Notes under the pieces: generated by a model
What the model was told of the DNA's origin: nothing
Seen by the model: only the letters and a program-made list of their open reading frames with translations
The model's database searches: none
Made by a program: the position numbers and the translations under genes
Shown: piece by piece, positions 19,424-28,647 of the stretch
Numbering within the stretch: the first letter of the stretch is position 1
Layout of the letters: each line of letters opens with the position of its first letter
Assembly (NCBI RefSeq): GCF_018398425.1
Contig: NZ_JADPMV010000002.1
Location: 1,541,001-1,605,000, forward strand
DNA length: 64,000 nt
DNA from: Pseudomonas lalucatii
GTDB taxonomy: Bacteria; Pseudomonadota; Gammaproteobacteria; Pseudomonadales; Pseudomonadaceae
Direction: 5' to 3'

Positions 19424-19657
19424 ATGGAACCCCCCATCCACAGTCTCCCGGCCCTGTTCAAGCAGCTCGGCCTGCCCGCCGACCAGGCCGGCATCGAGCG
19501 CTTCGTCCGCAACCACTCGCCCCTGGCGCCGACCTGCCAGCTGGCCGATGCGCCGTTCTGGAACCCGGCCCAGGCCGCCTTCCTGCGCGAGGAAATCCTC
19601 GAGGACGCCGACTGGGCCGAGGTGGTCGACCAGCTCAACGTGATGCTGCGCGGCTAG
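19424..19657 (+). CDS. DUF2789 family small protein
   Basis: A 77-residue acidic protein matching the DUF2789 pattern: an N-terminal LPALFKQLGLPADQAGIERF segment, the central NHSPLAPTCQLADAPFW and C-terminal FLREEILEDADWAEVVDQL. Function is unknown. AGAGGAA precedes the ATG at 19424. Its stop overlaps the convergent YgjP-like gene by four bases. Confidence 0.85.
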   Translation: MEPPIHSLPALFKQLGLPADQAGIERFVRNHSPLAPTCQLADAPFWNPAQAAFLREEILEDADWAEVVDQLNVMLRG

Positions 19658-20166
19658 CCCTCGGGCGGCGAGGCCGGCGCCAGGTCGCGCCAGGTCAGGT
19701 ACAGGCGCAGGTCGAACTCCAGCTGGCGGTAGCCGGGCAGCATGTGCTCGCACAACTGGTAGAAGGCCTTGTTGTGCTCGCTCTCCTTCAGGTGCGCCAG
19801 CTCGTGCACCACGATCATCCGCAGGAACTCCGGGGCCGCCTCCTTGAACAGCGCGGCGACGCGGATCTCCTTCTTCGCCTTGAGCTTGCCCCCCTGCACC
19901 CGGGAGATCGCCGTATGCAGGCCCAGGGCGCGGTGGGTCAGGTCCAGGCGGTTGTCGTACAGCACCTTGTCCAGTGGCGGCGCCTTGCGCAGGTGCTCCT
20001 GCTTGAGCGCCACGACATAGGCATACAGTGCCTTGTCGCTCTGCACCTCATGGCGGCCGCCATAGCGTTGGCTCAGGTAGTCGCCCAGGCGCCGTTCGGC
20101 GATCAGCTGGCGCACCTGGTCGAGCAGGTGGGAGGGGTAGCCCTGCAGGTATTTCAGTGGCGTCAT
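19654..20166 (-). CDS. YgjP-like metallopeptidase-fold protein (DUF45)
   Basis: A 170-residue protein with the zinc-metallopeptidase motif HELAHLKESEHNKAFY (HExxH plus a third His), typical of the YgjP/DUF45 group (M48-related, WLM-like fold). The N-terminal half has conserved YLQGYPSHLLDQVRQLI and basic GGKLKAKKEIRVA. The substrate is unknown; these proteins are presumed cytoplasmic. The ATG lacks a strong Shine-Dalgarno; a CATACT box sits about 40 bases upstream on this strand. No operon partner is visible. Confidence 0.86.
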   Translation of the reverse strand: MTPLKYLQGYPSHLLDQVRQLIAERRLGDYLSQRYGGRHEVQSDKALYAYVVALKQEHLRKAPPLDKVLYDNRLDLTHRALGLHTAISRVQGGKLKAKKEIRVAALFKEAAPEFLRMIVVHELAHLKESEHNKAFYQLCEHMLPGYRQLEFDLRLYLTWRDLAPASPPEG

Positions 20167-20485
20167 GGCCGCGGCCCGGTTGCTCGCACGGATCTATGGG
20201 GCCGCGGAGTATGCCGCAGCGCCGAGCCGCACACCTACCGTTCGTCGCCAAACTCCCGCCGCGCGCTGTCGGCCCCGGTCCCGTTTCGCCGCGATGACGC
20301 GGCGCTGCCGAGCGCCTCGCCCTCGACAAAGGGTGCGTCGAGTCACAGAGATGGCACGCGCGCTCCACATTCCGCCAACCCGGACTAGGCTTCCACTTCG
20401 CGTCCGGATCGATGCGGTCAAGGACCAGTCGCCAGCGGCCACAAGCCGACCTGGCAACGCGCTCTCCCTAAGGATTGGAGGAACC
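20167..20485. other. Intergenic region, 319 bases, upstream of the aminopeptidase gene
   Basis: Divergent region between the YgjP-like gene and the secreted aminopeptidase. It carries the 5' leader and presumably the promoter of the aminopeptidase, whose ribosome-binding site GGAGGA lies at 20477-20482. I see no convincing -35/-10 pair, RNA gene or coding sequence. Confidence 0.5.
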
Positions 20486-22102
20486 ATGAACAAAACAGTT
20501 ACCCACTGGCGTTTTCTCGGCGGGGCGCTTGCCCTCGCCCTGTCCACCGGCCTGCAGGCCGCCCCGCCGGCAGCCGGCGACCTGTTCAACGAGTTCTGGA
20601 GCCCGGCCAGGCCAGACCCCGCCGGCTGCAACTCGCTGCTGCTGAACAACAGCCCCCTGGGCCTGCCCCGCTGCATGCAGGCCAGCAAGACCCTGTACCA
20701 CCTGCAGATGCTGCAGGACATCGCCGCGGCCAACGGCGGCACCCGCGCCGCGGGCCTGTCGGGCTACCAGGCCTCGGTGGACTACGTGAAACAGACCCTG
20801 GAGCAGGCCGGTTACCAGGTCACCTTGCAGCCCTTCCCCTTCACCGCGTTCTACCCCCAGGGCCCGGGCGAACTGGCCATGGTGGCGCCCACGCCGACCA
20901 GCTATGAGTGGGAGCAAGACTTCACCTACCTGTCGCAGACAGAAGCCGGCAACCTCACCGCCAGCGTCGCCGCGGTGGACCTGGCCCTGGGCCCGGACAA
21001 CGCTTCCACCAGCGGCTGCGAGGCCGCGGACTTCGCCGGCTTCCCCGCCGGCGCCATCGCCCTGATCCAGCGCGGCGCCTGCAGCTTCCAGCAGAAGGCG
21101 GAGAACGCCGCGGCGGCCGGCGCCGCGGGCGCCATCATCTTCAACCAGGGCAACAGCGACGACCGCAAGGGCCTGCTCAACGCCACCCTGGGCGACGGCT
21201 ACGAGGGCGACATTCCGGTGCTGTTCGCCACCTACGACCTCGGCGCGGCCTGGGCGAGCACCGCCGGCCTGCAGCTGCGCCTGCTGGTCGACGTGGTGCG
21301 CGAGAAGACCGAGACCTTCAACATCATCGCCGAGACGCGCCGGGGCAACCCGGACAACGTGGTGATGGTCGGCGCCCACCTCGACTCGGTATTCGAGGGT
21401 GGCGGCATCCAGGACAACGGCTCGGGCAGTGCCGCCGTGCTGGAAATGGCCCTGCAGATGCGCAAGGCCCGGCCGCGCAACAAGGTGCGCTTCGCCTGGT
21501 GGGGCGCCGAGGAGTCCGGCTTGGTCGGCTCGACCCACTACGTGCAGAACCTCAGCGCCGAGGAGAAGGCCAGGGTCAAGGTCTACCTGAACTTCGACAT
21601 GATCGCCTCGCCGAACTTCGCCTATTTCATCTACGACGGCGACGGCTCGGACTTCGGCCTGCAGGGCCCGCCGGGCTCGGCGGCGGTGGAGAGGCTGTTC
21701 GAGACCTACTACCGCCTGCGCGCCCTGCCGTCGGAAGGCGACCAGATCAGCTTCCGTTCCGACTATGCGCAGTTCTTCCTCGACGGCATCGCCTTCGGCG
21801 GCCTGTTCACCGGCGCCGAAGTGCTGAAGAGCGCGGATCAGGCGGCCAAGTACGGCGGCGACGCCGGCGTGGCCTTCGACCCCTGCTACCACCAGGCCTG
21901 CGACAACGTCCTCAACATCAACCGCGAGGCCCTGGAGATCAACGGCGATGCCGCCGCCTTCGCCACCAGCTGGCTGTCGTTGTCGACCAAGATCATCGAC
22001 GACGAGATCGCCGCGGCGCAGCAACCGAGCGCCCGCGCCTTCAGCCAGCAGAGGGCCGCCGCCTACGACATCACCCACTGGGGCAAGCACTGGGTCAAGT
22101 GA
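20486..22102 (+). CDS. Secreted M28 aminopeptidase with PA domain (PaAP-like)
   Basis: A 538-residue exported zinc aminopeptidase resembling P. aeruginosa PaAP (leucine aminopeptidase released by type II secretion). A signal peptide (WRFLGGALALALSTGLQA) is followed by the catalytic M28 fold, interrupted by a protease-associated domain (about 140-260; FPAGAIALIQRGACSF, AAGAAGAIIFNQGN). Zinc/catalytic motifs visible are GAHLDSV (His-x-Asp), QDNGSGSAAVLE (bridging Asp), GAEESGLVGS (general base Glu-Glu), NFDMI (Asp) and CYHQACD (His). The ATG at 20486 follows GGAGGA. It is monocistronic with a strong terminator directly downstream. It probably degrades extracellular peptides for nutrition. Confidence 0.92.
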   Translation: MNKTVTHWRFLGGALALALSTGLQAAPPAAGDLFNEFWSPARPDPAGCNSLLLNNSPLGLPRCMQASKTLYHLQMLQDIAAANGGTRAAGLSGYQASVDYVKQTLEQAGYQVTLQPFPFTAFYPQGPGELAMVAPTPTSYEWEQDFTYLSQTEAGNLTASVAAVDLALGPDNASTSGCEAADFAGFPAGAIALIQRGACSFQQKAENAAAAGAAGAIIFNQGNSDDRKGLLNATLGDGYEGDIPVLFATYDLGAAWASTAGLQLRLLVDVVREKTETFNIIAETRRGNPDNVVMVGAHLDSVFEGGGIQDNGSGSAAVLEMALQMRKARPRNKVRFAWWGAEESGLVGSTHYVQNLSAEEKARVKVYLNFDMIASPNFAYFIYDGDGSDFGLQGPPGSAAVERLFETYYRLRALPSEGDQISFRSDYAQFFLDGIAFGGLFTGAEVLKSADQAAKYGGDAGVAFDPCYHQACDNVLNINREALEINGDAAAFATSWLSLSTKIIDDEIAAAQQPSARAFSQQRAAAYDITHWGKHWVK

Positions 22103-22123
22103 CGCATCGCCCCTGACCCACAA

Positions 22124-22157
22124 CGAAGAAGCCAGGCCCCCGGGCCTGGCTTCTTCG
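22124..22157. terminator. Strong bidirectional intrinsic terminator
   Basis: A perfect 16-bp inverted repeat (CGAAGAAGCCAGGCCC at 22124-22139 and its complement at 22142-22157), 21 bases after the aminopeptidase stop, with T-rich flank TTCTTCG. It lies between convergent genes and can serve both. Confidence 0.9.
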
Positions 22158-22210
22158 TAACAAGGCCCGGCAGGCGCTCGCCCTCCGGACCAAGGTCCCC
22201 CGCGGCGCTA

Positions 22211-22573
22211 TCAGCTGCCGCTGCTAAGCGCATGCCCGGGGAAGTGCTCCTTGAACTGACGCTCGCTCTCCTCCAGGAGGCGACGCCCCTCCTCGATCTC
22301 TCGATTGCCGCGGGCCACCTGCTCACGGCCCTCCTCGAGGGCCCGCTCGGCCGAGTCGACCTGCTTCTCGCCCTTGCGGATGCGCTTCTCGCCGTCGCGC
22401 AGCAGCTCCGAGCCGCGATCCCAGTCCGCGGCAAACTGCTTTCTCAGTTCCACACGAGCCTGCGCCTCGTCGGCGTGTGCCCGCATCAGGTCGGCCGTGC
22501 TGGGCTGGCTGGCGCAACCGGCCAGCAGGGAGGAGACAAAGCCAACAGCGATATAAATGGAATGCTTGCTCAT
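22211..22573 (-). CDS. Coiled-coil lipoprotein, function unknown
   Basis: A 120-residue predicted lipoprotein. The signal ends in a lipobox (SSLLAGC, Cys at about residue 19). After it, most of the protein is a charged, heptad-rich helix with internally similar segments (LRDGEKRIRKGEKQVDSAER, LEEGREQVARGNREIEEGRR), suggesting a coiled coil reaching from the membrane. GAGG precedes the ATG at 22573; the longer open frame is not supported. The residue after Cys is Ala (not Asp), so outer-membrane sorting is likely. I do not recognise the family. It follows fba on the same strand, but a terminator separates them. Confidence 0.78.
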   Translation of the reverse strand: MSKHSIYIAVGFVSSLLAGCASQPSTADLMRAHADEAQARVELRKQFAADWDRGSELLRDGEKRIRKGEKQVDSAERALEEGREQVARGNREIEEGRRLLEESERQFKEHFPGHALSSGS

Positions 22574-22770
22574 TGATAACCTCGACTCATGTGGACTGCT
22601 TTTCTCGCATCCCGCATGCTCACCGGCGCAGTCACTGCACTGGCGCATCCTTCCCTGAAGGCATCGGGCGCACTTCTTCTTGCAGACATGCTGACGAGTA
22701 CGGAATCAGCACCTCAGTCATTGAGAAGACCAAAACTCCAACAAGGTCACACTACGGACAGAAATAATGC

Positions 22771-22816
22771 ACGAGCACTTCGATCATCCATGGCTGGAAG
22801 TGCTCGTCATATTTTT
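22771..22816 (+). terminator. Terminator-like hairpin with no annotated plus-strand gene
   Basis: Arms ACGAGCACTTC (22771-22781) and GAAGTGCTCGT (22797-22807) are perfect complements around a 15-nt loop; cat and then ATTTTT (22811-22816) follow on the plus strand. The nearest plus-strand gene upstream is already terminated at 22157, so this could end an unannotated short RNA, or be a processing/stability element on the minus-strand transcript. Confidence 0.4.
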
Positions 22817-22861
22817 CCTTGCTCAGCACATCGAGTCATACCATTCCTAACTGCGGCCAAC

Positions 22862-22884
22862 AAAAAACCCGCTCGGGAGCGGGC
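22862..22884 (-). terminator. Intrinsic terminator of fba
   Basis: Read on the minus strand: GCCCGCTCCCGAGCGGGT followed by a run of six T. It begins 27 bases after the fba stop codon. Confidence 0.9.
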
Positions 22885-22911
22885 TTTTCGGCTGATGCGG
22901 CGCGATCGGAC

Positions 22912-23976
22912 TTAGTTGACCTTGGCGGCCAGCTCGCCCTTGGCGTAGCGCAGGTACATGGCGTCCAGGGACATCGGCTTGATCTTCGAGGCGTTGCCGG
23001 CGGTGCCGAAGGCCTCGTAGCGGGCGATGCAGATGTCGCGCATGGCCTCGACGGTCTTGGCGAAGAACTTGCGCGGGTCGAACTCGCTCGGGTGCTGGGC
23101 CATGAAGCGGCGCATGGCGCCGGTGGAGGCCAGACGCAGGTCGGTGTCGATGTTGACCTTGCGCACGCCGTGCTTGATGCCCTCGACGATCTCCTCGACC
23201 GGCACGCCGTAGGTTTCCTTGATGTCGCCGCCGAACTCGTTGATCACCGCCAGCCATTCCTGGGGCACCGAGCTGGAGCCGTGCATCACCAGGTGGGTGT
23301 CGGGGATGCGCGCGTGGATCGCCTTGATCCGGTCGATGGCGAGGATGTCGCCGGTCGGCGGCTTGGTGAACTTGTAGGCGCCGTGGCTGGTGCCGATGGC
23401 AATCGCCAGGGCATCGACCTGGGTGCGCTTGACGAAGTCGGCGGCCTCTTCCGGGTCGGTGAGCATCTGGCTGTGGTCCAGGGTGCCCTCGGCGCCGATG
23501 CCGTCTTCCTCGCCGGCCTGGCCGGTTTCCAGGCTGCCCAGGCAGCCCAGCTCGCCTTCCACCGACACGCCGCAGGCGTGGGCCATGGCCACGGTTTCCT
23601 GGGTCACGCGCACGTTGTAGTCGTAGTCGGCCGGGGTCTTGCCGTCTTCCTTGAGCGAGCCGTCCATCATCACCGAGCTGAAGCCCAGCTGGATCGAGCG
23701 CTGGCACACCGCCGGGCTGGTGCCGTGGTCCTGGTGCATGCACACCGGGATATGCGGGAATTCCTCGATGGCGGCGAGGATCAGGTGGCGCAGGAAGGGC
23801 GCACCGGCGTACTTGCGCGCCCCGGCCGAGGCCTGGACGATCACCGGCGAGTCGGTCCGGTCGGCCGCTTCCATGATGGCGCGCATCTGCTCGAGGTTGT
23901 TGACGTTGAAAGCCGGCACGCCGTAGCCGAATTCGGCGGCGTGGTCGAGCATCTGGCGCATGCTGATAAGTGCCAT
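22912..23976 (-). CDS. fba: Fructose-1,6-bisphosphate aldolase, class II
   Basis: A 354-residue zinc-dependent aldolase, cleaving fructose-1,6-bisphosphate to the triose phosphates. Key motifs: [12 protein letters not shown], the zinc ligands in [18 protein letters not shown], a glycine-rich [15 protein letters not shown] and the phosphate-binding [11 protein letters not shown]. It is the long (Calvin-cycle/CbbA-like) subtype of about 354 residues. The ATG at 23976 gives the conserved [14 protein letters not shown] start; the 13-residue upstream extension is not conserved-looking. It is the last gene of the minus-strand order tkt-epd-pgk-fba, separated from pgk by 113 bases containing two hairpins. 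Confidence 0.97.
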   Translation of the reverse strand: MALISMRQMLDHAAEFGYGVPAFNVNNLEQMRAIMEAADRTDSPVIVQASAGARKYAGAPFLRHLILAAIEEFPHIPVCMHQDHGTSPAVCQRSIQLGFSSVMMDGSLKEDGKTPADYDYNVRVTQETVAMAHACGVSVEGELGCLGSLETGQAGEEDGIGAEGTLDHSQMLTDPEEAADFVKRTQVDALAIAIGTSHGAYKFTKPPTGDILAIDRIKAIHARIPDTHLVMHGSSSVPQEWLAVINEFGGDIKETYGVPVEEIVEGIKHGVRKVNIDTDLRLASTGAMRRFMAQHPSEFDPRKFFAKTVEAMRDICIARYEAFGTAGNASKIKPMSLDAMYLRYAKGELAAKVN

Positions 23977-24015
23977 GGGGTACTTTCTCCCGGTGGGGGT
24001 CGTTAATCGGTGCAA

Positions 24016-24075
24016 GCCTGCCGCAGGGGCAGGCCGTGTTCAAGTCTCAAGGGACCGGGGGTCGGTTCCCGGTCC
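24016..24075 (-). repeat. Two hairpins in the pgk-fba spacer
   Basis: GCCTGCC/GGCAGGC (24016-24022 with 24028-24034, 5-nt loop) and GGACCGGG/CCCGGTCC (24052-24059 with 24068-24075, 8-nt loop). Neither has a U-run, so processing or differential mRNA stability between pgk and fba is more likely than termination. Confidence 0.55.
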
Positions 24076-24089
24076 GCGGCGCAGCCGCC

Positions 24090-25268
24090 TCAGCCCTGGG
24101 CGCGCTGCTGCAGCACCTCGACGGCCGGCAGCACCTTGCCCTCGACGAACTCGAGGAAGGCGCCGCCGCCGGTGGAGATATAACTGATGCGCGCGGCCAC
24201 GCCGTACTTGTCGATGGCCGCCAGGGTGTCGCCGCCGCCGGCGATGGAGAAGGCCGGGCTCTCGGCGATGGCTTCGGCCAGCACGCGGGTGCCGTTGCCG
24301 AACTGGTCGAATTCGAATACCCCGACCGGGCCGTTCCACAGGATGGTCCTGGACGACTTCAGCAGCTCGGCGAACTGCGCCGCGGTCTGCGGGCCGATGT
24401 CGAGGATCATGTCGTCCTCGGCCACCTCGGCCACCGCCTTGACGGTCGCCTCGGCGTCTTCGGCGAAGGCCTTGGCCACCACCACGTCCACCGGCAGCGG
24501 CACGCTGACCTTGGCGGCGATGGCGCGGGCCGTCTCGACCAGGTCGGCCTCGTACAGCGACTTGCCGACCGGCAGGCCGGCGGCGGCGAGGAAGGTGTTG
24601 GCGATGCCGCCACCGACGATCAGCTGGTCGCAGATCTGGCTGAGGCTGTTGAGCACGTCCAGCTTGGTCGACACCTTGGAGCCGGCGACGATGGCTGCCA
24701 TGGGCGCCGCCGGGTTGCCCAGGGCCTTGCCCAGGGCGTCCAGCTCGGCGGCCAGCAGCGGGCCGGCGCAGGCGACCTGGGCGAACTTGGCCACGCCATG
24801 GGTCGAGCCCTGGGCGCGGTGGGCGGTGCCGAAGGCGTCCATGACGAACACGTCGCACAGCGCGGCGTACTGCTCGGCCAGCGCGTCGGCGTTCTTCTTC
24901 TCGCCCGGGTTGAAGCGCACGTTCTCCAGCAGCACCAGCTCGCCGGGCGCGACTTCGACGCCGCCCAGGTAGTCCTTGACCAGCGGCACGTCGCGGCCCA
25001 GGGCCTGGGACAGGTAGGCGGCCACCGGCGCCAGGCTGTCGGCCTCGCTGTACACGCCCTCTTCGGGACGCCCCAGGTGCGAGCAGACCAGCACCGCCGC
25101 GCCTTTCTCCAGGGCCAGCTTGAGGGTCGGCAGCGCCGCCAGGATGCGCGCATCGCTCGTCACCACACCGCCCTTCACCGGCACGTTGAGGTCTTCGCGG
25201 ATCAGCACACGCTTACCCTGGAGGTCGAGGTCGATCATCTTCGCTATTGGTTTGAACGGCGTGGTCAT
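24090..25268 (-). CDS. pgk: Phosphoglycerate kinase
   Basis: A 392-residue phosphoglycerate kinase transferring phosphate between 1,3-bisphosphoglycerate and ADP. Motifs are [43 protein letters not shown] (seen as VLLENVRF type), [11 protein letters not shown] and the C-terminal [12 protein letters not shown] and [14 protein letters not shown]. The ATG at 25268 is used: AGGA lies nine bases upstream, four bases after the epd stop, indicating coupling. An internal ATG at 25238 matches the shorter N terminus of some homologues but has no ribosome-binding site. Confidence 0.97.
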   Translation of the reverse strand: MTTPFKPIAKMIDLDLQGKRVLIREDLNVPVKGGVVTSDARILAALPTLKLALEKGAAVLVCSHLGRPEEGVYSEADSLAPVAAYLSQALGRDVPLVKDYLGGVEVAPGELVLLENVRFNPGEKKNADALAEQYAALCDVFVMDAFGTAHRAQGSTHGVAKFAQVACAGPLLAAELDALGKALGNPAAPMAAIVAGSKVSTKLDVLNSLSQICDQLIVGGGIANTFLAAAGLPVGKSLYEADLVETARAIAAKVSVPLPVDVVVAKAFAEDAEATVKAVAEVAEDDMILDIGPQTAAQFAELLKSSRTILWNGPVGVFEFDQFGNGTRVLAEAIAESPAFSIAGGGDTLAAIDKYGVAARISYISTGGGAFLEFVEGKVLPAVEVLQQRAQG

Positions 25269-25272
25269 GGCA

Positions 25273-26334
25273 TCAGTCCTTCACGGGGGCTGGTTGTACG
25301 GTGGATACAGCTAGAAAGTGTTCGGCGACATCGAGCATGCGGTTGGCGAAACCCCACTCGTTGTCGAACCAGGCCAGCAGGTTGACCAGGCGCGGGCCGG
25401 AGACCCGGGTCTGGCTGCCGTCGACCACCGCCGAGTGGGGGTCGTGGTTGAAGTCGCAGCTGGCATGGGGCAGCTCGGTATAGGCGATCAGGCCCTTGAG
25501 CGGGCCTTCCTCGGCGGCCTGCCGCAGCACCCGGTTGATCTCGGCCGCCGAGGTGTCGCGGGCGGTCTGCAGGGTGATGTCCAGGCAGGAGACGTTGACC
25601 GTCGGCACGCGGATGGCCTTGGCCTGGATGCGCCCGGCCAGCTCCGGCAGCAGGCGCTCGATGCCCTTGGCCAGGCCGGTGGACACCGGGATCACCGACT
25701 GGAAGGCCGAGCGCGTGCGGCGCAGGTCCTCGTGGTGGTAGGCGTCGATCACCGGCTGGTCGTTCATCGCCGAGTGGATGGTGGTGATGGACACGTACTC
25801 CAGGCCCACCGCGTCGTTGAGCAGCTTGAGCAGCGGCACCCCGCAGTTGGTGGTGCAGGAGGCGTTGGACACCAGGCGCTCGGCTCCGCTCAGGCGCTGC
25901 TGGTTGACCCCGTAGACGATGGTGGCGTCGATATCCGCCTCGCCGGCCATCGGCTGGGAGAACAGCACCCGCGGCGCGCCGGCCTGCAGGAAGCGCTCGG
26001 CATCGGCGCGGGTGGTGTACTGGCCGGAGCACTCCAGCAGCAGGTCGATGTCCAGCGCCGCCCAGTCGATGCCTTCCGGCGCCTCCTCGCGCAGCACCTT
26101 CACGCAGTCGCCGTTGATGTGCAGGCAATCCCCCTCGACCCGCACCTCGCCGGGGAAGCGGCCGTGGGTGGAGTCGAAGCGGGTCAGGTATTCCAGGCTG
26201 GCCTGGTCGGCCAGATCGTTCAGCGCGACGATCTCCAGGCCCGCGTCGCTCCCGCGCTCGTGCAGGGCGCGCAGCACGCAGCGGCCGATGCGGCCGTAGC
26301 CGTTGAGGGCAACTCGATAGGGACGATGGGACAT
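25273..26334 (-). CDS. epd: Erythrose-4-phosphate / glyceraldehyde-3-phosphate dehydrogenase
   Basis: A 353-residue NAD-dependent dehydrogenase of the GapA/Epd family with [14 protein letters not shown] (NAD fold), the catalytic cysteine in SNASCTTNC, and the C-terminal [12 protein letters not shown]. Position between transketolase and pgk is the classical epd context, where it oxidises erythrose-4-phosphate for pyridoxal phosphate synthesis. Sequence alone does not rule out glyceraldehyde-3-phosphate activity. pgk begins four bases after its stop codon. Confidence 0.93.
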   Translation of the reverse strand: MSHRPYRVALNGYGRIGRCVLRALHERGSDAGLEIVALNDLADQASLEYLTRFDSTHGRFPGEVRVEGDCLHINGDCVKVLREEAPEGIDWAALDIDLLLECSGQYTTRADAERFLQAGAPRVLFSQPMAGEADIDATIVYGVNQQRLSGAERLVSNASCTTNCGVPLLKLLNDAVGLEYVSITTIHSAMNDQPVIDAYHHEDLRRTRSAFQSVIPVSTGLAKGIERLLPELAGRIQAKAIRVPTVNVSCLDITLQTARDTSAAEINRVLRQAAEEGPLKGLIAYTELPHASCDFNHDPHSAVVDGSQTRVSGPRLVNLLAWFDNEWGFANRMLDVAEHFLAVSTVQPAPVKD

Positions 26335-26357
26335 GGCGATCTCGATGGCAAAACGAC

Positions 26358-26436
26358 CGTAGGATGGGTTGAGCGCAGCGATACCCAGGCTGCACCGCGA
26401 TGGGTATCGGCGCTACGCGCCTCGACCCATCCTACG
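26358..26436. repeat. Dispersed GTAGGATGGGT-type inverted repeat between tkt and epd
   Basis: A 79-bp element with outer arms CGTAGGATGGGTTGAG (26358-26373) and CTCGACCCATCCTACG (26421-26436), 15 of 16 positions complementary, and partly complementary inner sequence (GCGCAGCGATACCC against GATGGGTATCGGCGC). It ends four bases from the tkt stop. From memory, related elements are scattered through intergenic regions of several non-aeruginosa Pseudomonas species. It could fold in the tkt-epd mRNA and alter downstream expression. Confidence 0.8.
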
Positions 26437-26439
26437 TGA

Positions 26440-28437
26440 TCAGGCGTCCAGCAGCTCGGCGGCGGTTTCCAGGACGTTCTCCAGGGTGAAGCCGAAGTGC
26501 TCGAACAGCGCCGCCGCCGGCGCCGACTCGCCGAAGCTGGTCATGCCGATGACGCGGCCCTCGAGGCCGACGTACTTGTACCAGAAGTCGGCGTGGGCGG
26601 CCTCGATGGCGATCCGCGCGCCGACCTGCAGCGGCAGTACCGCCTGCTTGTAGCCGGCGTCCTGCTGGTCGAACACGCTGGTCGAAGGCATCGACACCAC
26701 CCGCACCCGGCGGCCCTGCTGGCTCAGCGCGTCATAGGCCTGCACGGCGAGGCCGACTTCCGAACCGGTGGCGATGAGGATCAGCTCCGGCTCGCCGGCG
26801 CAGTCCTTGAGCACGTAGCCGCCGCGGGCGATATCGCCCAACTGGGCGGCGTCGCGGCTCTGGTGCGCCAGGTTCTGGCGGCTGAAGATCAGCGCGCTGG
26901 GGCCGTCGTTGCGCTCGATGGCGCACTTCCAGGCCACCGCCGACTCCACCGCGTCGGCCGGACGCCAGGTGTTGAGGTTCGGCGTGCAGCGCAGGCTGGC
27001 CAGCTGCTCGATCGGCTGGTGGGTCGGGCCGTCCTCGCCCAGGCCGATGGAGTCGTGGGTGTAGACGAACAGCACGCGCTTCTTGATCAGTGCGGCCATG
27101 CGCACGGCGTTGCAGGCGTACTCCATGAACACCAGGAAGGTGGCGCCGTAGGGAATGAAGCCGCCGTGCAGGGCGATGCCGTTCATGATCGCGCTCATGC
27201 CGAACTCGCGCACGCCGTAGAACATGTAGTTGCCGCTGGCATCTTCGGCCGAGACGCCCTGGCAGCCCTTCCACAGGGTCAGGTTGGAACCGGCCAGGTC
27301 GGCGGAGCCGCCGAGGAACTCCGGCAGCAGCGGGCCGAAGGCGTTCAGCGCGTTCTGGCTGGCCTTGCGGCTGGCGATGGTCTCGCCCTTGGCGGCGACT
27401 TCCTGGATGTAGGCGGCGGCCTTCTCGGCGAAGCCGGCCGGCAGCTCGCCCTTGATGCGCCGCTGGAACTCGGCGGCCAGTTCCGGATAGGCGGCGGCGT
27501 AGGCGGCGAAGCGCTCGTTCCACTCGGCCTCGGCGGCGGCGCCGGCCTGCTTGGCGTCCCATTCGGCGTAGATGTCCGCGGGGATCTCGAACGGACCATG
27601 CTCCCAGCCCAGGGTGGCACGGGTCAGGGCGATCTCGTCGACGCCCAGCGGCGCGCCGTGGCAATCTTCCTTGCCCTGCTTGTTCGGCGAGCCGAAGCCG
27701 ATGGTGGTCTTGCAGCAGATCAGGGTCGGCTGCGCGCTCTTGCGCGCGGTGTCGATGGCCATCTTGATCTCTTCGGCGTCGTGGCCGTCGACGTTGCGGA
27801 TCACCTGCCAGCCGTAGGCCTCGAAGCGATTCGGCGTGTCGTCGGTGAACCAGCCCTCGACCTCGCCGTCGATGGAGATGCCGTTGTCGTCGTAGAAGGC
27901 GATCAGCTTGCCCAGACCGAGGGTGCCGGCCAGGGAGCAGACCTCATGGCTGATGCCTTCCATCATGCAGCCGTCGCCGAGGAACACGTAGGTGTTGTGG
28001 TCGACGATGCTGTGGCCTTCGCGGTTGAACTGCGCGGCCAGGACCTTCTCGGCGATGGCCAGGCCCACGGCATTGGCCAGGCCCTGGCCGAGCGGGCCGG
28101 TGGTGGTCTCCACGCCCGGGGTATAGCCATATTCCGGGTGGCCCGGGGTGCGGCTGCCCATCTGGCGGAACTGCTTGAGGTCCTCGATACCCAGGTCGTA
28201 GCCGGTCAGGTGCAGCAACGAATAGATCAGCATCGAGCCGTGGCCGTTGGACAGCACGAAGCGGTCGCGGTCGGCGAACTCGGGGTTGCTCGGGTTGTGC
28301 TTGAGGTAGTCGCGCCACAGCACCTCGGCGATATCCGCCATGCCCATCGGGGCACCGGGGTGGCCGCTGTTGGCTTTCTGCACGGCATCCATGCTCAGGG
28401 CACGAATGGCATTGGCACGCTCACGACGGCTGGGCAT
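26440..28437 (-). CDS. tkt: Transketolase
   Basis: A 665-residue thiamine-diphosphate enzyme of the pentose phosphate pathway, moving two-carbon units between sugar phosphates. Motifs: [21 protein letters not shown], the ThDP-binding [15 protein letters not shown], the metal site in [14 protein letters not shown], and the Pyr-domain [20 protein letters not shown]. Length is standard. It opens the minus-strand carbon block; the downstream gene epd is 106 bases away across the dispersed repeat. The divergent neighbour is the ArsR-type regulator of the SAM-cycle cluster, 210 bases upstream. Confidence 0.98.
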   Translation of the reverse strand: MPSRRERANAIRALSMDAVQKANSGHPGAPMGMADIAEVLWRDYLKHNPSNPEFADRDRFVLSNGHGSMLIYSLLHLTGYDLGIEDLKQFRQMGSRTPGHPEYGYTPGVETTTGPLGQGLANAVGLAIAEKVLAAQFNREGHSIVDHNTYVFLGDGCMMEGISHEVCSLAGTLGLGKLIAFYDDNGISIDGEVEGWFTDDTPNRFEAYGWQVIRNVDGHDAEEIKMAIDTARKSAQPTLICCKTTIGFGSPNKQGKEDCHGAPLGVDEIALTRATLGWEHGPFEIPADIYAEWDAKQAGAAAEAEWNERFAAYAAAYPELAAEFQRRIKGELPAGFAEKAAAYIQEVAAKGETIASRKASQNALNAFGPLLPEFLGGSADLAGSNLTLWKGCQGVSAEDASGNYMFYGVREFGMSAIMNGIALHGGFIPYGATFLVFMEYACNAVRMAALIKKRVLFVYTHDSIGLGEDGPTHQPIEQLASLRCTPNLNTWRPADAVESAVAWKCAIERNDGPSALIFSRQNLAHQSRDAAQLGDIARGGYVLKDCAGEPELILIATGSEVGLAVQAYDALSQQGRRVRVVSMPSTSVFDQQDAGYKQAVLPLQVGARIAIEAAHADFWYKYVGLEGRVIGMTSFGESAPAAALFEHFGFTLENVLETAAELLDA

Positions 28438-28581
28438 CGCTGAATCTCCTGCGGGGGCTGTTCACGAAAAAGGCGGCCATTTTCGCCCAGCCAGGCGCCG
28501 CGGGGCAATGACAGATGGTCGCGGCCCGCGGTTTTCTCGGCCTTGCTGCGACCTCCACGGGGCAAATCGCGCCACGCCCAG

Positions 28582-28607
28582 GCAATATCAAAACATTTTG
28601 ATATTGC
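28582..28607. promoter_or_regulatory. Perfect 26-bp operator-like palindrome
   Basis: Arms GCAATATCAAAA (28582-28593) and TTTTGATATTGC (28596-28607) are perfect complements around the central CA. It ends two bases before the predicted -35 of the ArsR-methyltransferase gene and is far more AT-rich than its surroundings. This is the form expected of an ArsR-family operator, most simply for autoregulation of the adjacent gene and metK. Confidence 0.75.
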
Positions 28608-28609
28608 TG

Positions 28610-28638
28610 TTGCTGGATGAAAAATGACCGACTAGACT
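28610..28638 (+). promoter_or_regulatory. Predicted sigma-70 promoter of the regulator-metK unit
   Basis: TTGCTG (28610-28615), 17-base spacer, TAGACT (28633-28638). Transcription would start at about 28645, three bases before the ATG at 28648, and no Shine-Dalgarno is present, so the transcript may be leaderless. Confidence 0.45.
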
Positions 28639-28647
28639 TCGCGCCCC

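Larger units (their letters stand above)
22574..22911. other. Intergenic region between fba and lipoprotein gene, 338 bases
   Basis: Base composition is visibly more AT-rich than the surrounding genes. It contains the fba terminator (22862-22884), a hairpin with 11-bp perfect arms at 22771-22807 followed by a T-tract on the plus strand, and the leader of the lipoprotein gene. Open frames across it look random and I do not support a protein. Confidence 0.55.

Noticed and set aside
22589..22915. Open frame of 108 codons in the fba-lipoprotein gap
   Set aside because: It runs through two hairpins and the fba terminator and has no ribosome-binding site or family character.
24407..24613. Short Ser/Pro/Arg-rich frames inside pgk and other genes as small proteins
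   Set aside because: They are out-of-frame shadows of conserved enzymes.
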